64,000 nt of DNA, from assembly GCF_901709675.1 (NCBI RefSeq), contig NC_051088.1:9140193-9204192 (forward strand), in the 5' to 3' direction. The notes below the pieces were generated by a model. That model ran no database searches and was not told where the DNA came from. It saw only the letters and a program-made list of their open reading frames with translations. Made by a program: the position numbers and the translations under genes. This DNA is from Syngnathus acus (lineage: Eukaryota > Chordata > Actinopteri > Syngnathiformes > Syngnathidae). Below, piece by piece: positions 1 to 11,317 of this stretch (the stretch's first letter is position 1; each line of letters starts with the position of its first letter).

Positions 1-285
1 GCAAGAGACACAATGATGGGAGAAAGCTCAGAATTTTGGAATTGTCTCAACTCTGCCATTCATGCTCATGATGACCACACGAACATGCCAGAAGATCGTG
101 CAATGGTTAGGAGTGGACAATCGATCCTTGTCCCCACTCACACATGGCCCTTAATAAGACTTGAAATCCACTACAAAACAAACATGTGCTGGCAAAAATT
201 TAAAAAGTCTTGAGTTCCCTCATATATGTAGCTGGTGCCCCTCAACTTCTTTTCATATAAGAAATGACCCATATCAGCATCTTAC
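1..285. other. Left edge, no supported feature
   Basis: On the minus strand this should hold the last rbbp8nl exon or intron. Several AG acceptors lead to stops within a few codons, so no choice can be defended. Nothing else is recognised. Confidence 0.4.
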
Positions 286-347
286 CTTGCCATTTGTTGA
301 TAGGGAGTCTTGTGTTTGAGTGGAATTTATACTCTCCAGCACCACTA
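286..347 (-). CDS. rbbp8nl: rbbp8nl probable coding exon 11
   Basis: A 62 bp open segment between acceptor TTCCGTAACAG and donor AAG|GTAAGA, encoding VVLESINSTQTQDSLSTNGK. Its phase (1 in, 0 out) fits exon 10 exactly, which supports both. No clear next exon was found in bases 1-285; the gene may end there in a short exon or continue past the window edge. Confidence 0.55.
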
Positions 348-3300
348 CTGTTACGGAAAACAAGACAGAACTGCGTTAGAGACCTTCACATGGATTCTGA
401 CACACCTTTTGTCATATTACCTGGCCGTAATGATATTGTGAGGGCAGGGACCTTCTTTCCATTGCTTGGCTCTGTCTTTCCAGTGGCCTCTTTTTTCTGC
501 TCCACATTTTCTTTTACCACCTGCTGGGTAAGACCAATACATGACAGACCAGATGATCTCCACGTGTTCTCTCTTGCACTCTTGTCATCATTCACAGACT
601 GGTGAAGGTACCTCGTGTTTCTTTCGCGTAGCTTCTTCTTGATGTGTGACCATGGGCAAGGATGGCGTCAAAGATTGAGAAGTGGGAGGTGATGCGGGTT
701 GCTCATGAATGGGAATACTCTGCATCAATTCCTTGTCAATTCTCTTGTTTACACCCTCACCCTCTTGTGGGGATAAAAACGGTTCATGTTTCGTTGTTTG
801 GCCGGGTTTCGACTTTCCTCTGTCCGACAGATCTAGAGGACCCTCGCAGAGATCTTGGAAGCCGTCCCCCAAAACTCTTTTGGTGCTGGATGTTTGTATA
901 TCCTTCTTCTCCTGAGACTTACCCGGAATCTCTGTGTGCTCAGATTGATTCTTCAACCTAAATACCACAGTTGGTTCATTTATGTGGCCTTGAAAGCCAC
1001 TATGCTTGTGCCACTGAGACCCATAAACATGATCTTGATTGCTGGAAACGCTGATGTGCTGGCTACTTTGGACCAAGCATGGAAATTGAGGAAGATTTGT
1101 TTTGGGATAAGGGTGCCTCACCAGGTTTATGCCTGAAGCGGCCATTGAAGCCCAGGCAGAAGATTCCGGTAGAGCCCAAGGGAAGGCAACAGGGCTGTTT
1201 TTGATTGGTTGAGGACGACAGGGGACGGGGGCTTTGATTGTATGTCTGGTTGGATTCACATCAGCATTGAGAGAGGACGAGGACATCCTCAGAGGAAGAG
1301 CTTGACAGGAGACTGGGAGTGGCTGTTCCAGGGCTCCCACAATGAGAGATCTAAGGCAAGATATCACCCGTGAGAGGTAGTACGTAATAACTTCTGCTGT
1401 GAATCAGTAAGATTGAATTGATATGATTACCTCCTCTCAGTATGTGACACATTGTTTTCTGTATTCCAGGATGGTGAGGCGTAAGTTGGAGTAGCCTGAA
1501 GGAAAGATAAAGATAAATAGTTCATTCTTTTTTGCATCCAGTGAGTTTAATTTTATTTGGGGTATTTATTGTATTTCCTGCCGACTTTCTGTAAAGCACA
1601 GAGAAAAGCAGAATGCTCTGGTGGTCATTTAAGTTGACCAAATGATCTCTATCTGCTCTGTATAAAATAAGTCAGAAAGAAAAGAAAAGGAAAATAAGCG
1701 ACATAGGCAACGTGGGAAAATGAGCTGTGATTAGTCTTGTTGTATTGCTGTAGTCTTTCTCAATCCAAATAATCGCCATCATCACACTTGAGGGAATCCC
1801 CCCCTTTGCAGGACTAAGAAGGGGATGATCCATTTGATGTGGGGGGGGGGGGGGGGGGATCTACAGCCGCCAAGCCCCCATTTAATAAATGCAAGTAATA
1901 ACATTTACATAGCATCCGAGAGAGAGATGTGTGTGGAATTATGCAAAGAGTGCAAAAATGAAACTTACGTAGTGGCTCTTGCTTATTCCTTGCAGTTGTC
2001 TGAGCTCTTCGCGAGGTTCTGTGAGGTCAAGGAACCAGAAAGAAAAAAGAAGCCAATAATTTACATGAAAAAAAAACCCTTCCCTTACTGCTGTGTCATT
2101 TTCAATCTCACCGTCAGCCATTTGGTTTGTGTCTGTTTTCACTGCAACATTGCCATCTATTGGCTGGTCGGAGGTGGCCCTGCCAGTTGTCATGGAGATA
2201 GGTCCAGATAAAGGTGAAAGGTCAGGAGAGATGTCAGGTTTGACCTCCACAGGTGTGCGGCTGTATGATGAGGGGCCATTGTTGAATCTGTTGCTCGCAC
2301 CTTAAATGAGCTCTTTTCTTGTCATGATCTACTTACTTAAGTGCTTCTCTTAGATGATCAATCTCGTCTCGTAGTCTCCTGTTTTCCTTTTTTAGATTAT
2401 TGTTCTCTCCGGCTATGACACAGAGGGAATGCATGGAAACTGTAGAGGGAACCCTGGAGCCAATACAAGGCTAAATGCTTCCCCATTATACGCATATCTT
2501 TTTCACATGACATGAAGGACTCTAGAATTTAAAGACGTTAACAAGTAAAGAAGTTGATGGCATGGTCATCATGAATGAGAAAGACTACCTAGCAGTGTGA
2601 TGTGCTGGATGGTCTGCATCTGAGACATTTCAAACTCCCGCTGTCTTCTTTTAGCCACCTCTTGAGTGACGGTACATCTGTCACACAGGCCTGCCCTCAG
2701 CCTGCATGTTGCACCACACATTGAGAAAATAAAAATAAAATAAAATGTAATCTGCTGCTTGTACACTCACTTTCAAACCTCTTTTCAAAAATGAATAAAA
2801 ACCTGTTTTCAAGTGTCTTGATGTTTTCAGTGAGTAATCGCTGGTGCTCCTTCATTTGCTGGTTCTTGGTGAACAGCTCCTCCATTCGCTTTGTATCACT
2901 GAAAACACACGCAGGCGTACACACTTAATATGTATAGGAAACATTTAAATAATTGAATTAACCGAACATGCATCTTTATGGAATGTAGGAGGAACCACAG
3001 AACTGCGAGGCAAGTGTGCCAAACGCTAGATTGCTAATTACTCATGTGTATGCATGACTGAAATGTAAAGAATATACAGTATGCCCAAAGCTTTATCTAG
3101 TATAGGTATAATAAAAAAACCATGGACTTATATGGAAATTGTAACCTTTCTTCCTTAACCATCCCTTTATGTTTTCCTTTTCATAGGAACGCGGTTTGAT
3201 GACTCAATACGCGTTCTGTCTCCCTCTGTTGGTCATTGCTTTAAAATTTCTTGGCTGGGTTGCACCCGTTAGGTGAATTTTGTTGCTCTGTACTTGGGCA

Positions 3301-3824
3301 TGTGAAATGACCATAAATTCAATTTCATTCAATTCTTTAAAAGAATGTACATGCAGCTATTTTATCTAATTCCACTACAATACAATCCGTTCACAACTTG
3401 TAAAAAAAAAGGATAAAACAAATCTTTTTTGGACCGTGTACTGAACATGTTCAAACATGAACTACTTTAAGTGTTTTACATGACAAGATGTAACAGGTGG
3501 AGTGCACGGCTTAGCCGTTGTGGCCCAACTCATCGACTGCTCATGTTGAATGTCATAAATCTTGGAAACAAGATTTTGTCGACAGATTATTAAAATGTGA
3601 GGTTGAAGCCTTCACTCACCAGCCCTTCTTGTTGGACAGTTCTTGCACTTTCATCTGCCAAGCTGAGAAGTGAAGCAGCACAATAACTTGTGTGGTATTT
3701 GAAACAATTGTGCATTTTTGTAATCAATAAAACAATCCATTATTATCTGTTATTTCCTCTTACCCTCAAGCTCTCGCTCATGGACCTCCCTGAGTTTAAG
3801 AAGCAGCTCGTTGAAGCCCTCCAT
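286..3824 (-). CDS. rbbp8nl: rbbp8nl: RBBP8 (CtIP) N-terminal-like protein, 11 coding exons, 3' end unresolved
   Basis: Exons joined by GT-AG junctions in matching phase: 3764-3824, 3620-3662, 2803-2898, 2589-2701, 2337-2412, 2112-2287, 1969-2018, 1431-1495, 753-1350, about 421-637 and 286-347, read leftwards. They give 519 residues with no stop. Residues 1-130 form an amphipathic coiled coil resembling the N-terminus of CtIP, with the family signature LRAGLCDRC at 68-76; in CtIP this CXXC pair binds zinc at the dimer interface. PLDLSDRG at about 398-405 is the CtBP-binding motif shared with CtIP. The long middle is low-complexity and probably disordered. The CtIP C-terminal Sae2-like domain is not seen, which fits RBBP8NL rather than RBBP8. 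Human RBBP8NL lies beside GATA5 on the same strand, as here. The cellular role of RBBP8NL is little known; CtBP binding is inferred. Exons 1-9 are solid; exons 10-11 are less certain and any later exon was not found. Confidence 0.85.
421..637 (-). CDS. rbbp8nl: rbbp8nl probable coding exon 10
   Basis: A frame that stays open from an AAG acceptor cluster (640-632) to a G|GTAATA donor at 421/420. It encodes a charged segment with TQQVVKENVEQKKEA and KKVPALTISLRPG. The sequence to its right (bases 638-752, read leftwards) looks intron-like, with CTTTGAC as a possible branch point followed by pyrimidine-rich sequence. The alternative is that exon 9 simply ends at the stop at 588 and this frame is unused. 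Confidence 0.55.
753..1350 (-). CDS. rbbp8nl: rbbp8nl coding exon 9 (large exon with PLDLS motif)
   Basis: Starts after acceptor TTGCCTTAG (80 bp intron from exon 8) in phase 2. It encodes about 199 residues including SPVAFPWALPESSAW and GPLDLSDRGKSKPG. PLDLS (bases 825-839) is the CtBP docking consensus and in CtIP is followed by DR as here. The right-hand boundary is well supported. The left boundary is a model: a GGT|GTAAAC donor at 753/752 gives the phase needed to join the open frame at 421-637. Without that splice the frame runs on to a stop at 588. Confidence 0.85.
1431..1495 (-). CDS. rbbp8nl: rbbp8nl coding exon 8
   Basis: A 65 bp exon between TTTCCTTCAG and GTAATC, encoding ATPTYASPSWNTENNVSHTER. 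Phase 0 in and phase 2 out match exon 7 and the only open frame of exon 9. It is too short for ORF finding and was located by splice signals and phase. Confidence 0.75.
1841..1858. repeat. Poly-G run (G)18 in an rbbp8nl intron
   Basis: Eighteen consecutive G on the plus strand, so poly-C in the rbbp8nl transcript, inside the 473 bp intron between exons 7 and 8. Runs like this are prone to length error in assembly. Confidence 0.9.
1969..2018 (-). CDS. rbbp8nl: rbbp8nl coding exon 7
   Basis: A 50 bp exon after a pyrimidine-rich acceptor (GACCTCACAG), encoding PREELRQLQGISKSHY, then donor TAC|GTAAGT. Phase 1 in, phase 0 out, consistent with both neighbours. Confidence 0.78.
2112..2287 (-). CDS. 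rbbp8nl: rbbp8nl coding exon 6
   Basis: A 176 bp exon in the only frame free of stops (FNNGPSSYSRTPVEVKPDIS and so on), rich in S, P, D and T and probably disordered. The donor is G|GTGAGA (phase 1), which joins exon 7 in frame. The start is chosen because a CAG acceptor at 2290-2288 gives the phase that exon 5 needs; an AG three bases further left is possible. Confidence 0.72.
2337..2412 (-). CDS. rbbp8nl: rbbp8nl coding exon 5
   Basis: A 76 bp exon after acceptor TGTCATAG, encoding GENNNLKKENRRLRDEIDHL, the last heptads of the coiled coil. It stops at the first of overlapping GTAAGTAAG donors in phase 2; reading on meets a TAA at once, so the donor must be used. The intron that follows is very short (49 bp in the phase-consistent model). 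Confidence 0.85.
2589..2701 (-). CDS. rbbp8nl: rbbp8nl coding exon 4 (CDRC motif)
   Basis: A 113 bp exon with acceptor CATGCAG and donor G|GTAGTC. It carries LRAGLCDRCTVTQEVAKRRQ; the two cysteines (C73, C76) match the zinc-binding CXXC pair of the CtIP dimer. The second half is again coiled coil (QMQTIQHITLL). Confidence 0.93.
2803..2898 (-). CDS. rbbp8nl: rbbp8nl coding exon 3
   Basis: A 96 bp exon with acceptor GTTTTCAG and donor AG|GTTTTT. It encodes residues 36-66 with RMEELFTKNQQMKEHQ, very close to the RLEEFFTKNQQLREQQ segment of CtIP. This is the strongest single family match in the gene. Confidence 0.92.
3620..3662 (-). CDS. rbbp8nl: rbbp8nl coding exon 2
   Basis: A 43 bp exon (phase 1 in, phase 2 out) between a CTTCTCAG acceptor and a GTGAGTG donor. 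It encodes WQMKVQELSNKKG, which continues the heptad pattern of the coiled coil and splices in frame on both sides. Confidence 0.85.
3764..3824 (-). CDS. rbbp8nl: rbbp8nl coding exon 1 (start codon)
   Basis: The ATG at 3824-3822 opens MEGFNELLLKLREVHERELE, which aligns with the start of the CtIP/RBBP8NL coiled coil (a leucine-rich segment followed by HERE or HDRE). The exon ends in phase 1 at a G|GTAAGA donor (3763). The ATG is favoured because family similarity begins exactly there. Confidence 0.85.
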
Positions 3825-4046
3825 CGTTCTCACATCAAATTACAAGTGTCAGTCTGCAGGCAGGATTATAATTTTGAAAGGCGTTAGAGATATAAAGCAT
3901 ATAACGACATGTTGGGACTGACCTATAGAGTCATGTGTTTTTCTGCTCAGGCCTCACTATTGTTGATGAAAACCTAGAAGAAAAAAAACAGAAAAACAGA
4001 AGCAGGGTGTTATTAAGCCATTATACCTATCAACCCTGCTACTATT

Positions 4047-4155
4047 CATCCATCCATCTATCCATCTATCCATCTATCCATCTATCCATCTATCCATCCA
4101 TCCATCCATCTATCCATCCATCCATCCATCCATCCACCCATCCACCCATCCATCC
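4047..4155. repeat. (ATCC/ATCT)n tetranucleotide microsatellite
   Basis: About 109 bp of CATC/TATC/CATC units with CACC variants toward the right end. It lies upstream of rbbp8nl. Such tracts often mark the tail of the SINE-like family found elsewhere in the window. Confidence 0.92.
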
Positions 4156-4183
4156 TCAACACAGCTGATCATGTACAAGCATC

Positions 4184-4300
4184 GGTGTCAAACTCAAGGC
4201 CCGGGGCCAGATACGGGCCGCCACTACACACTGAACTGGTCGCCAGCCAATCGCAGGGCACATATAGAGATGAACAACCAGCCACATCCACATGCACACC
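4184..4300 (-). mobile_element. Truncated hAT-type MITE end next to a SINE-like fragment
   Basis: GGTGTCAAACTCAAGGCCCG at 4185-4204 and the following GGGCCAGATACGGGCC match the right end of the intact MITE at 9962-10262 in inverted orientation. The match breaks off at about 4222. It is followed directly by CTGAACTGGTCGCCAGCCAA, the core of the dispersed SINE-like family. The mosaic suggests nested or recombined insertions. Confidence 0.65.
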
Positions 4301-7300
4301 GTCACTGAGTGGTGAGTGTACCCCTCCACCATCAGTGACTCAATTTCTGCAATACCTCCCTATTGAAAGATGAATGACCTTTTGAGGTACTACAAACCAA
4401 CACCATTAATAAGCAACAGGATAAGCAGTATAAAATGAAAGGAATTCATCAATTGAATATTTCTTACAATTTCTAACTCTAGCATGTGCTGTAATATTAA
4501 ATAACAAAACGTTACGCCCAAGGATCTTGCGTGTACTGCACCACATTTTGGCTGTCAAATTCAGTTCTCATATTGACGATTAACAAAACTGGCTGGACCG
4601 GTCTTGCCAGACCTCAGGAAGCGAATGTGAACTTTGTGTATCAAGTGCACAAAACTTAACCCGCTCCTGAATGTGCATGTGTCAGGAGAGTGTGTGTGAG
4701 GGATCATTTACAGAATGTCTTCATGTGGGAATAAATTAACCAAACTGGCACACCAAAGGCGGGATGGATGGGAGAATATGACAGCATCTGATGCCATTGC
4801 TGTGTTTTACACTTGACTTGTAGCTTTCAGTGACATCTAACTCAAGTTGCATAATGGAACACTGTATGGAAGATAGCAGTGCCTGCAGCTGAGGTGCTCG
4901 TTGATTTTGCCGACACTCCTTTGATGCCCTTGAACAAGACACCAATGACCGAGTTGCTTGGGGCTTTCTTTTTGGGGAGCCCCCGTCTTGGTCCCTCGTT
5001 AATGCGACTTTTGCAAGATCCTAAAGTCATGTTCAATTTAACAAGGTGTTTTGACCTTTGCGAATGCAAGACAATTAGGACTGTGATTACAAAATGTAAG
5101 AAGTCAAATGACAGTAAGGGCAAGTGCAACGACTTCTCTATAAAAGTGAAAAAGTTATTTATGTTTGTTTATACTTACTACACAATACAATTTTATTTAT
5201 ATTTATATATATATTTATGTCGTTTTGTTGAAGGCTAGGGAGGATTGTGAATCTTTTTGATGTTTTTTTATATTTATCCTGTTGATTTTATATTATAGTA
5301 GGATTCAGAGGTTCAGAGGTCAGCAGAATATAAGTGAAGCCCGGAGGTCCAAGCAAACATGGTGCATCAGCATAAACTGTTTTGCTAGACGAAGCAGCCA
5401 ACAGAACTGAAGTTAGCCCCAAGTGGAACTGCTTTTAATTCTCGGTGTAAAACAATCAGATAAGCTGAATCAGCATTGCATGACAGCCTTTAGTAGTGGT
5501 TTGGGTGAAAGCACGTAACTTGCTTAACAAAATGAAATAAAAGACAGGAAGCTTCTATTTTAAGTTTTAGCTTTCACAGTCATGCTTTGTGTTGAAATAT
5601 GTGATCAGCTAACTCAGACGCTTTGAATGATCATTTCAGAACCTTATTATTTATACCATTCCCTTATTTTTGACCCCAATTTAATTACAAAATGATTTTG
5701 ACACCAGCTGGATCATTGTTAGATGAATTAATGTCATTTTTATGAGGTACGTGTAATGCTTCTAATCAGGACAAACAGCCTTTTTCAGACCTGATAAAAA
5801 GGGGGAAAACGTATTAAGTACCTGGGATTCAGTAGAGACTCTATAATTTTGTCTCTGGGATTGAATGAGTTTTAATCACATGCTGGCCATAAATGCAAGC
5901 TAGTAATATTGGCTTTCATTTAGATAAAAGAGCTTCACACTCCCTCCTCAACAAGTCAGGATATGTCAGGCAAAAGCCCATCTCTGTGGTGCAAGAGAAG
6001 ACCTGTCTGTCCTTCTGATGACAAACACATACGCAAACACACACACTCCCACACAAACACACATTAACACATACACAGGCAAGCACAAGCAAAAGTACAT
6101 ATCCCATCCTTACCGTGGCTTTTAAAAGTTTTGATATTCTGACCTCATTCACCACTGATGCATGCTGGGGTAGGGGGAATAAAAGCCACAATGTAATATG
6201 ACTTCCCCTGTTCTGAAATCAGTGACCACCCAGTATCGATAACATTAGAAAAGCACCAATACCAGTGCCGATACTACTTCCCCTGCGCACACACGAGCAG
6301 CTAATGAGCATGCATGATGGTGTCTATTGAGGCCATGAACATTTCCTGTCCTCATACCAAGGCAGCAGATATCGCCGCCAATGCTACACACCGGCCGACG
6401 CAAAGTGTGACCTTAAAGGCAATACCTCAGCATCCAACAACTCACCTCAGAAAGTGGGGCGACTCTGTCGGCTCCCCCTGTTTTTTCCCCTTACGCTCCA
6501 GAGATGGACTGAGTGATACGGACACATAGAGAAAAGTATTGCAAGTGAGATTGTCTTACACCCTCCCATCCTTCATCTCCCCACCCCAGGAAACCGGTCC
6601 GAGCAGTTGTTCCCTTGAGGAACACAAACACTGAAGCCTGGGCAAGTTCTCCCTTGATATTCCAGTTCTGCTGAAATCTCATATAACCAGTCAAACCGGT
6701 CCCATAAAGCCCTGTGGTGATAGAGGAACAGCACATATTGGGTAACTGACGGAGCTCAATGCACATCCCTATTTTTGTATGATATACTGAATATGTTTGT
6801 TGATATTCATTTTAAAAGTCATATTTTATACATTATTCTCCAATACAATAAAATAAGAAAGTAATCTTTTGCATGACAGCACAAATTAGAAGAGACAATG
6901 TTCAAAGATTTCGTGATTCCCTAAAAGGTAGTAATGAAGTAATGCTCTCAATATCCTAACGATTGGTGGTACCTGCTCTAAATTTTCCATAGGTGTGAAT
7001 GGTTGCTTTTAATCTCTTGGTTTCCTAACAGCTAGTTACCCCACTTGTTGCCTAAGGTCAGCCACGTTAGGCCTCTGTGACCCTAACAAACGCTAAAGAA
7101 TATAATTGGATGGTTTGATTAATTAATAGGTTCCATATTTATTCAGTGAGTGTTCTGTTTTGTTTAATGCAGTTGTAATAAAATGCCAGCAGATGTCAGT
7201 GCCGCCAATTGAAACGTTTTCTTGAACAAGTGGCCTTTCTGTGACGAAATTGATCAGGCAATGCTTTCACGTATTGTAATTTTCTCTTTCGTTCACTAGA

Positions 7301-9953
7301 AGTCCCAATTACCTTGCAAAAATAGATGTCGGGGGCGGAACTGATGAATCCTCAATTTAAAGTTGAAACCTTTTTCTTTTTTTTGGTTGGTAATCTGGTT
7401 TGGAGGTGGGGGTGGTTCCTAGCAGCGAGTTTGGCGTGTGCAGAGTGACGCCAGGATGAAAGGTCAACACTGTAATTGATCACCAAGTTGTAATTCTTCC
7501 CATCTCCCAACCTAGGAAAGAGGATTTCATTGAAAAACACTTTAGAACATACAAAGGGCAAGATCAGCATGCAGATTTTCAGCAATAGACTGCTGAGACA
7601 TTCTCATGGGACAGTCTTCGCTTTTAATTTGCCCTCCAGGTACTCATTAGATGATGTGAAAAATTGCAGCCGGTGAAACGCAATGAAAACTAAAGGAGCA
7701 TGAGTAAACATAACGCTACAAGTACACAATCCTATCAGTACTACACATGTGTGTTTTACAGGGCGAGCCTGTCTCAAGAGCTGTGGTGGCATACTGTGAC
7801 ACAGACTGGGCTGTGAGAGTGTCATTGTGCAACATGTATTGTGCATGATTGCAAGTGTGTGATAATTATTGCCAATTTAAATATCTGAGCTGGTACACGT
7901 TGCAGAATTTGGTCCAGTAATGACAAGTTTATTTTATTTGTTTTTACTGGTTTGTATAGTGTTTAAACAGGAAGAGGATACAGTACATATTGGAATTTTA
8001 TCATCACTTTGAATGACAGATTTGACTCTTGAGCTCTTAACTGCCTCCTAGTGGTAGTGTACACACCACAATAAAAATTAGTTACAAGAGTTACACTTTC
8101 ACATTATGCTTTTGTCATTAACAATTTTCTATTTTACTTTTAGCAGTGGACAAGTTGACACTTTCTCAATTATTTCTTATGGGAAGATTTGTCTCCTAAA
8201 ATGAATGTCAAAGATCGAGTGACATCTTGGAAAGTATTCTGTTTGACCTCAGAGGTTGTCATTTAGTTATGTGTACTGAACATAGTTTTCCATTATTTCA
8301 AAGCATTATTCAAAATAATTAACCCAAGTAAAATGTTCTAAATTTGCACGTTAGCAGGCTCCATTGTACTTGGATACGAATTGTTATCAGGTTGTGAAAG
8401 TCTAACCAATGTACTTTACATACCAGAACATAAACTTCGGGTCTTAAGTCTGGTGCACGATTTAGATGACAGTTCATTTCATAAACCATGTAGAAAAAGA
8501 GATGTAAAGATCATTAAGAGCAATGGCCTCACACAAATGTTCTCTAAGTTACAACACACGTGGGCTAAAGGAATTTGAACTTGTCCACTTGTTATGATGT
8601 TCATGCAGCCTCTCTTTGTCCCCCTCCTCTCCTGAGCCTCTTATTTATGATCATTACCTTGACCTGCTCCAGCCCGCACATGCTTGTAAATCACCAGCGT
8701 CTTTCCCTCTCGCTCACATGCTTACATAAGCAACATTTAACACATCTATTGGGCAGGCTGCACGCCTGAGTGAGGGCTGTCATCCGAAAGAAATTATCAT
8801 TTGGTTTGCTCAGTCTATGAAAGAACATTTTACTCACCTCTAAGAGTAATACTTGAGAGAGTATTTCCTGTTGTCTGAAACATTACCTGGCTGATGATGA
8901 CTTTCCCACAGACGGATACAGTGCAAATCTACTTTCAGATTAACTAATAAAATATTTTTATGTAGAAATATTGGTTGATCTTGGATGGGCAGTAGAGTAC
9001 ACCCTAGAATGACTCCCATTTAAATCATAGAGCCATTCACACGTGCATTCAAATGTTGACACAAAGCACCATAAAATGCATAAGGTAGGTGTTGTAGAGA
9101 CAAGTTGAAAGCAGATAAGTGTGAAGCTTGCTCAGAATTTATATATTGAACCTGCATCCTGGTACAATAGCAGCCTTGTTTGCCCCCCCCAGGTATTAAA
9201 GCTTAAATCACTGAGGTGCTCATTCAGAATGGCTGCATCATATATCACACAAAAAGGTGGAAGGAGGATAATTGCATAAGGGCACACCAAAAATCCACCA
9301 CTCAAAACTGACTTACTATAATAAGAACTAATATCTGCTAGCCTACATGTACATGTTTGTGTATAATTCTAACCTTTATAGGGAAAGGTGATACAATGGC
9401 GATTGCATGGCAGGCAATGACACACATACACACAGCAGTACTGTAGATAAGGCATCAAAGAGTCAAGCAGATTTACAAGACACCATGGAGGGCCTTTAAA
9501 AATTACTGCTGCGTAAATGTTTATGCAGCTCTAAGCATGTCAGGCACTAAGGGGAGGAGAGCATGGTTGTGCTGTGAACAACCAGACACTTTGCAAATTA
9601 ACAGCCTGGAATCAGACGTTTGCATTTCTGCTCAGGAGGAATGATCACGGCTTTAAATCTCTTCTGCTTAGAGAGGTTCTGGAGGATTTGACACGAGTAT
9701 CCTATGGAGGGTTCCGAGAAGTGGCAAGCAATAATGGAGCCATTACCGAAAAAAGTACTTCTATGGCAAAAGCAGCACGTGCGATTCCACTGTTACTATA
9801 ACACAGCACTACGTCTCGAGTATGTGTACATCTAATGACACCTTACACATTAAGACCCGACAGCTACGGCGCAAATCAACGAAATACATCTTCCTTGAGT
9901 GTAAATGACCCACTACCCCCCAACCAGCTTAGGTTCCAGTCGGAGGCCTCATC
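4301..9953. other. Intergenic, no gene seen
   Basis: AT-rich single-copy-looking sequence. It includes a degenerate CA stretch at about 6024-6078 and short open frames with no protein-like composition, family motif or paired splice signals. No gene is called. Confidence 0.6.
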
Positions 9954-10270
9954 ATATAGAGCAGGGGTGTCAAACTCATTTTTTCCACGGGCAGCATTGT
10001 AGTCATAGCTTCTTTCGGAGGGCCATTATGACTGTCAACCCAAATAAATGTACGAGCACCTCATATTATATACAGTAAAAGCTACAAAACAAACTGACAA
10101 GTAACTCGTTTTCAAATCAGACGAGTAAAAACTGGTCAAATATTAAAAAAAAGATATTATTAAAAGTGAAGACAATTTGCAATTCTAGTAATGAATCGCG
10201 GGCCACATAAAATGATGTGACGGGCCGTATCTGGCCTCCGGGCCTTGAGTTTGACACCTGTGATATAGAG
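9954..10270 (+). mobile_element. Full-length hAT-type non-autonomous MITE with perfect 8 bp TSD
   Basis: The element spans 9962-10262 (301 bp). It begins CAGGGGTGTCAAACTCA and ends TGAGTTTGACACCTGTG, imperfect terminal inverted repeats starting CAG. It is flanked by identical 8 bp duplications ATATAGAG (9954-9961 and 10263-10270). An 8 bp TSD with CAG-type ends is diagnostic of hAT. It has no transposase, so a hAT must have moved it in trans. The perfect TSD suggests a fairly recent insertion. Confidence 0.9.
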
Positions 10271-10461
10271 GTACAAATACTGAAAGGTCCTTTAAGCTTA
10301 ATGATCAATCTCTAGTATACATTAGATACTGGCAATTCATATGCATTTTTCTTTCTTTTTTTGGATGGTCTGCACGCCTCCAATATAACATATTTTGTCA
10401 GTCTGTGCTGTATCACTTAGCATGTGTTGAGATATTACAACGGTGTCCAGCTCACATTACC

Positions 10462-10498
<37 letters not shown>

Positions 10499-10499
10499 C

Positions 10500-10573
<74 letters not shown>

Positions 10574-10582
10574 TATATATAA
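10462..10582. repeat. (TA)n microsatellite
   Basis: About 120 bp of alternating TA with three interruptions (GTATATATACG near 10490-10500 and CAGTATA near 10571). It is self-complementary and can extrude hairpins. Open frames through it are artefacts of the repeat. Confidence 0.95.
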
Positions 10583-11317
10583 TCATTTACCTAAAGACAC
10601 AATGGCAGGTATATTTAGATCTGAGGGTATGTAATCTAATGTTGTTCCCCCTTACACTTTCCTGATCCACTGAGACGTCAGGATTGGCAAGTGAGGCAGT
10701 GCCACCCCCTGCTGTGCCTTCCCCTGCTAGTCAAGAGTAAAAAAAAAAGAAAAATAGAAATTAGGATTACAGTTATATGCCTCCAGTTACCACGCACACA
10801 CTAATTGCTGACCCAGGCAGTTGGCGCGAGCATTCACACACAGCAGGGCACTCACACAAGAGACATTGTTGCTTGTCATTTTATCGTCAATAAAAATGTT
10901 TTATATTGCACATGCTGACATTCAACAGTGTGTCTAATATATTGTATTTAATGAATGCATGTTATATATTTACTCACTCTTACAGCCAGATAAGCCACGC
11001 CAAAGTGCACACTGGAGTCAAGAAAGTGCATTGCCAGCATGTGCCACTGGTGCAATGCGAAGATGAGGCCCATAAAGCCTCGTGTAGATGTGTAGAGCGA
11101 GCCGCCATCTTGAATTGAGAGTCCACTCCCCTAGCTTCCATTTTCCTGTATTGAGGTCAGTAAAACAAAGAACAACAATTGACTTTACCTTGTATCGTAT
11201 CCTTATTCATCCTTATAAGCTTTGCATATTTAAAAATTAATTGTGACCTCATTCTAAACATAGAATGAAGTACAAGTTAATATTCTATTTCGGAGTTCAT
11301 ATTTTTGTATCTGTAAG

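Noticed and set aside
588-752. Last part of the 259-codon minus-strand frame as definite rbbp8nl coding sequence
   Set aside because: This stretch contains branch-point-like and pyrimidine-rich sequence and its frame conflicts with the better-connected exons 10-11; kept only as an alternative ending.
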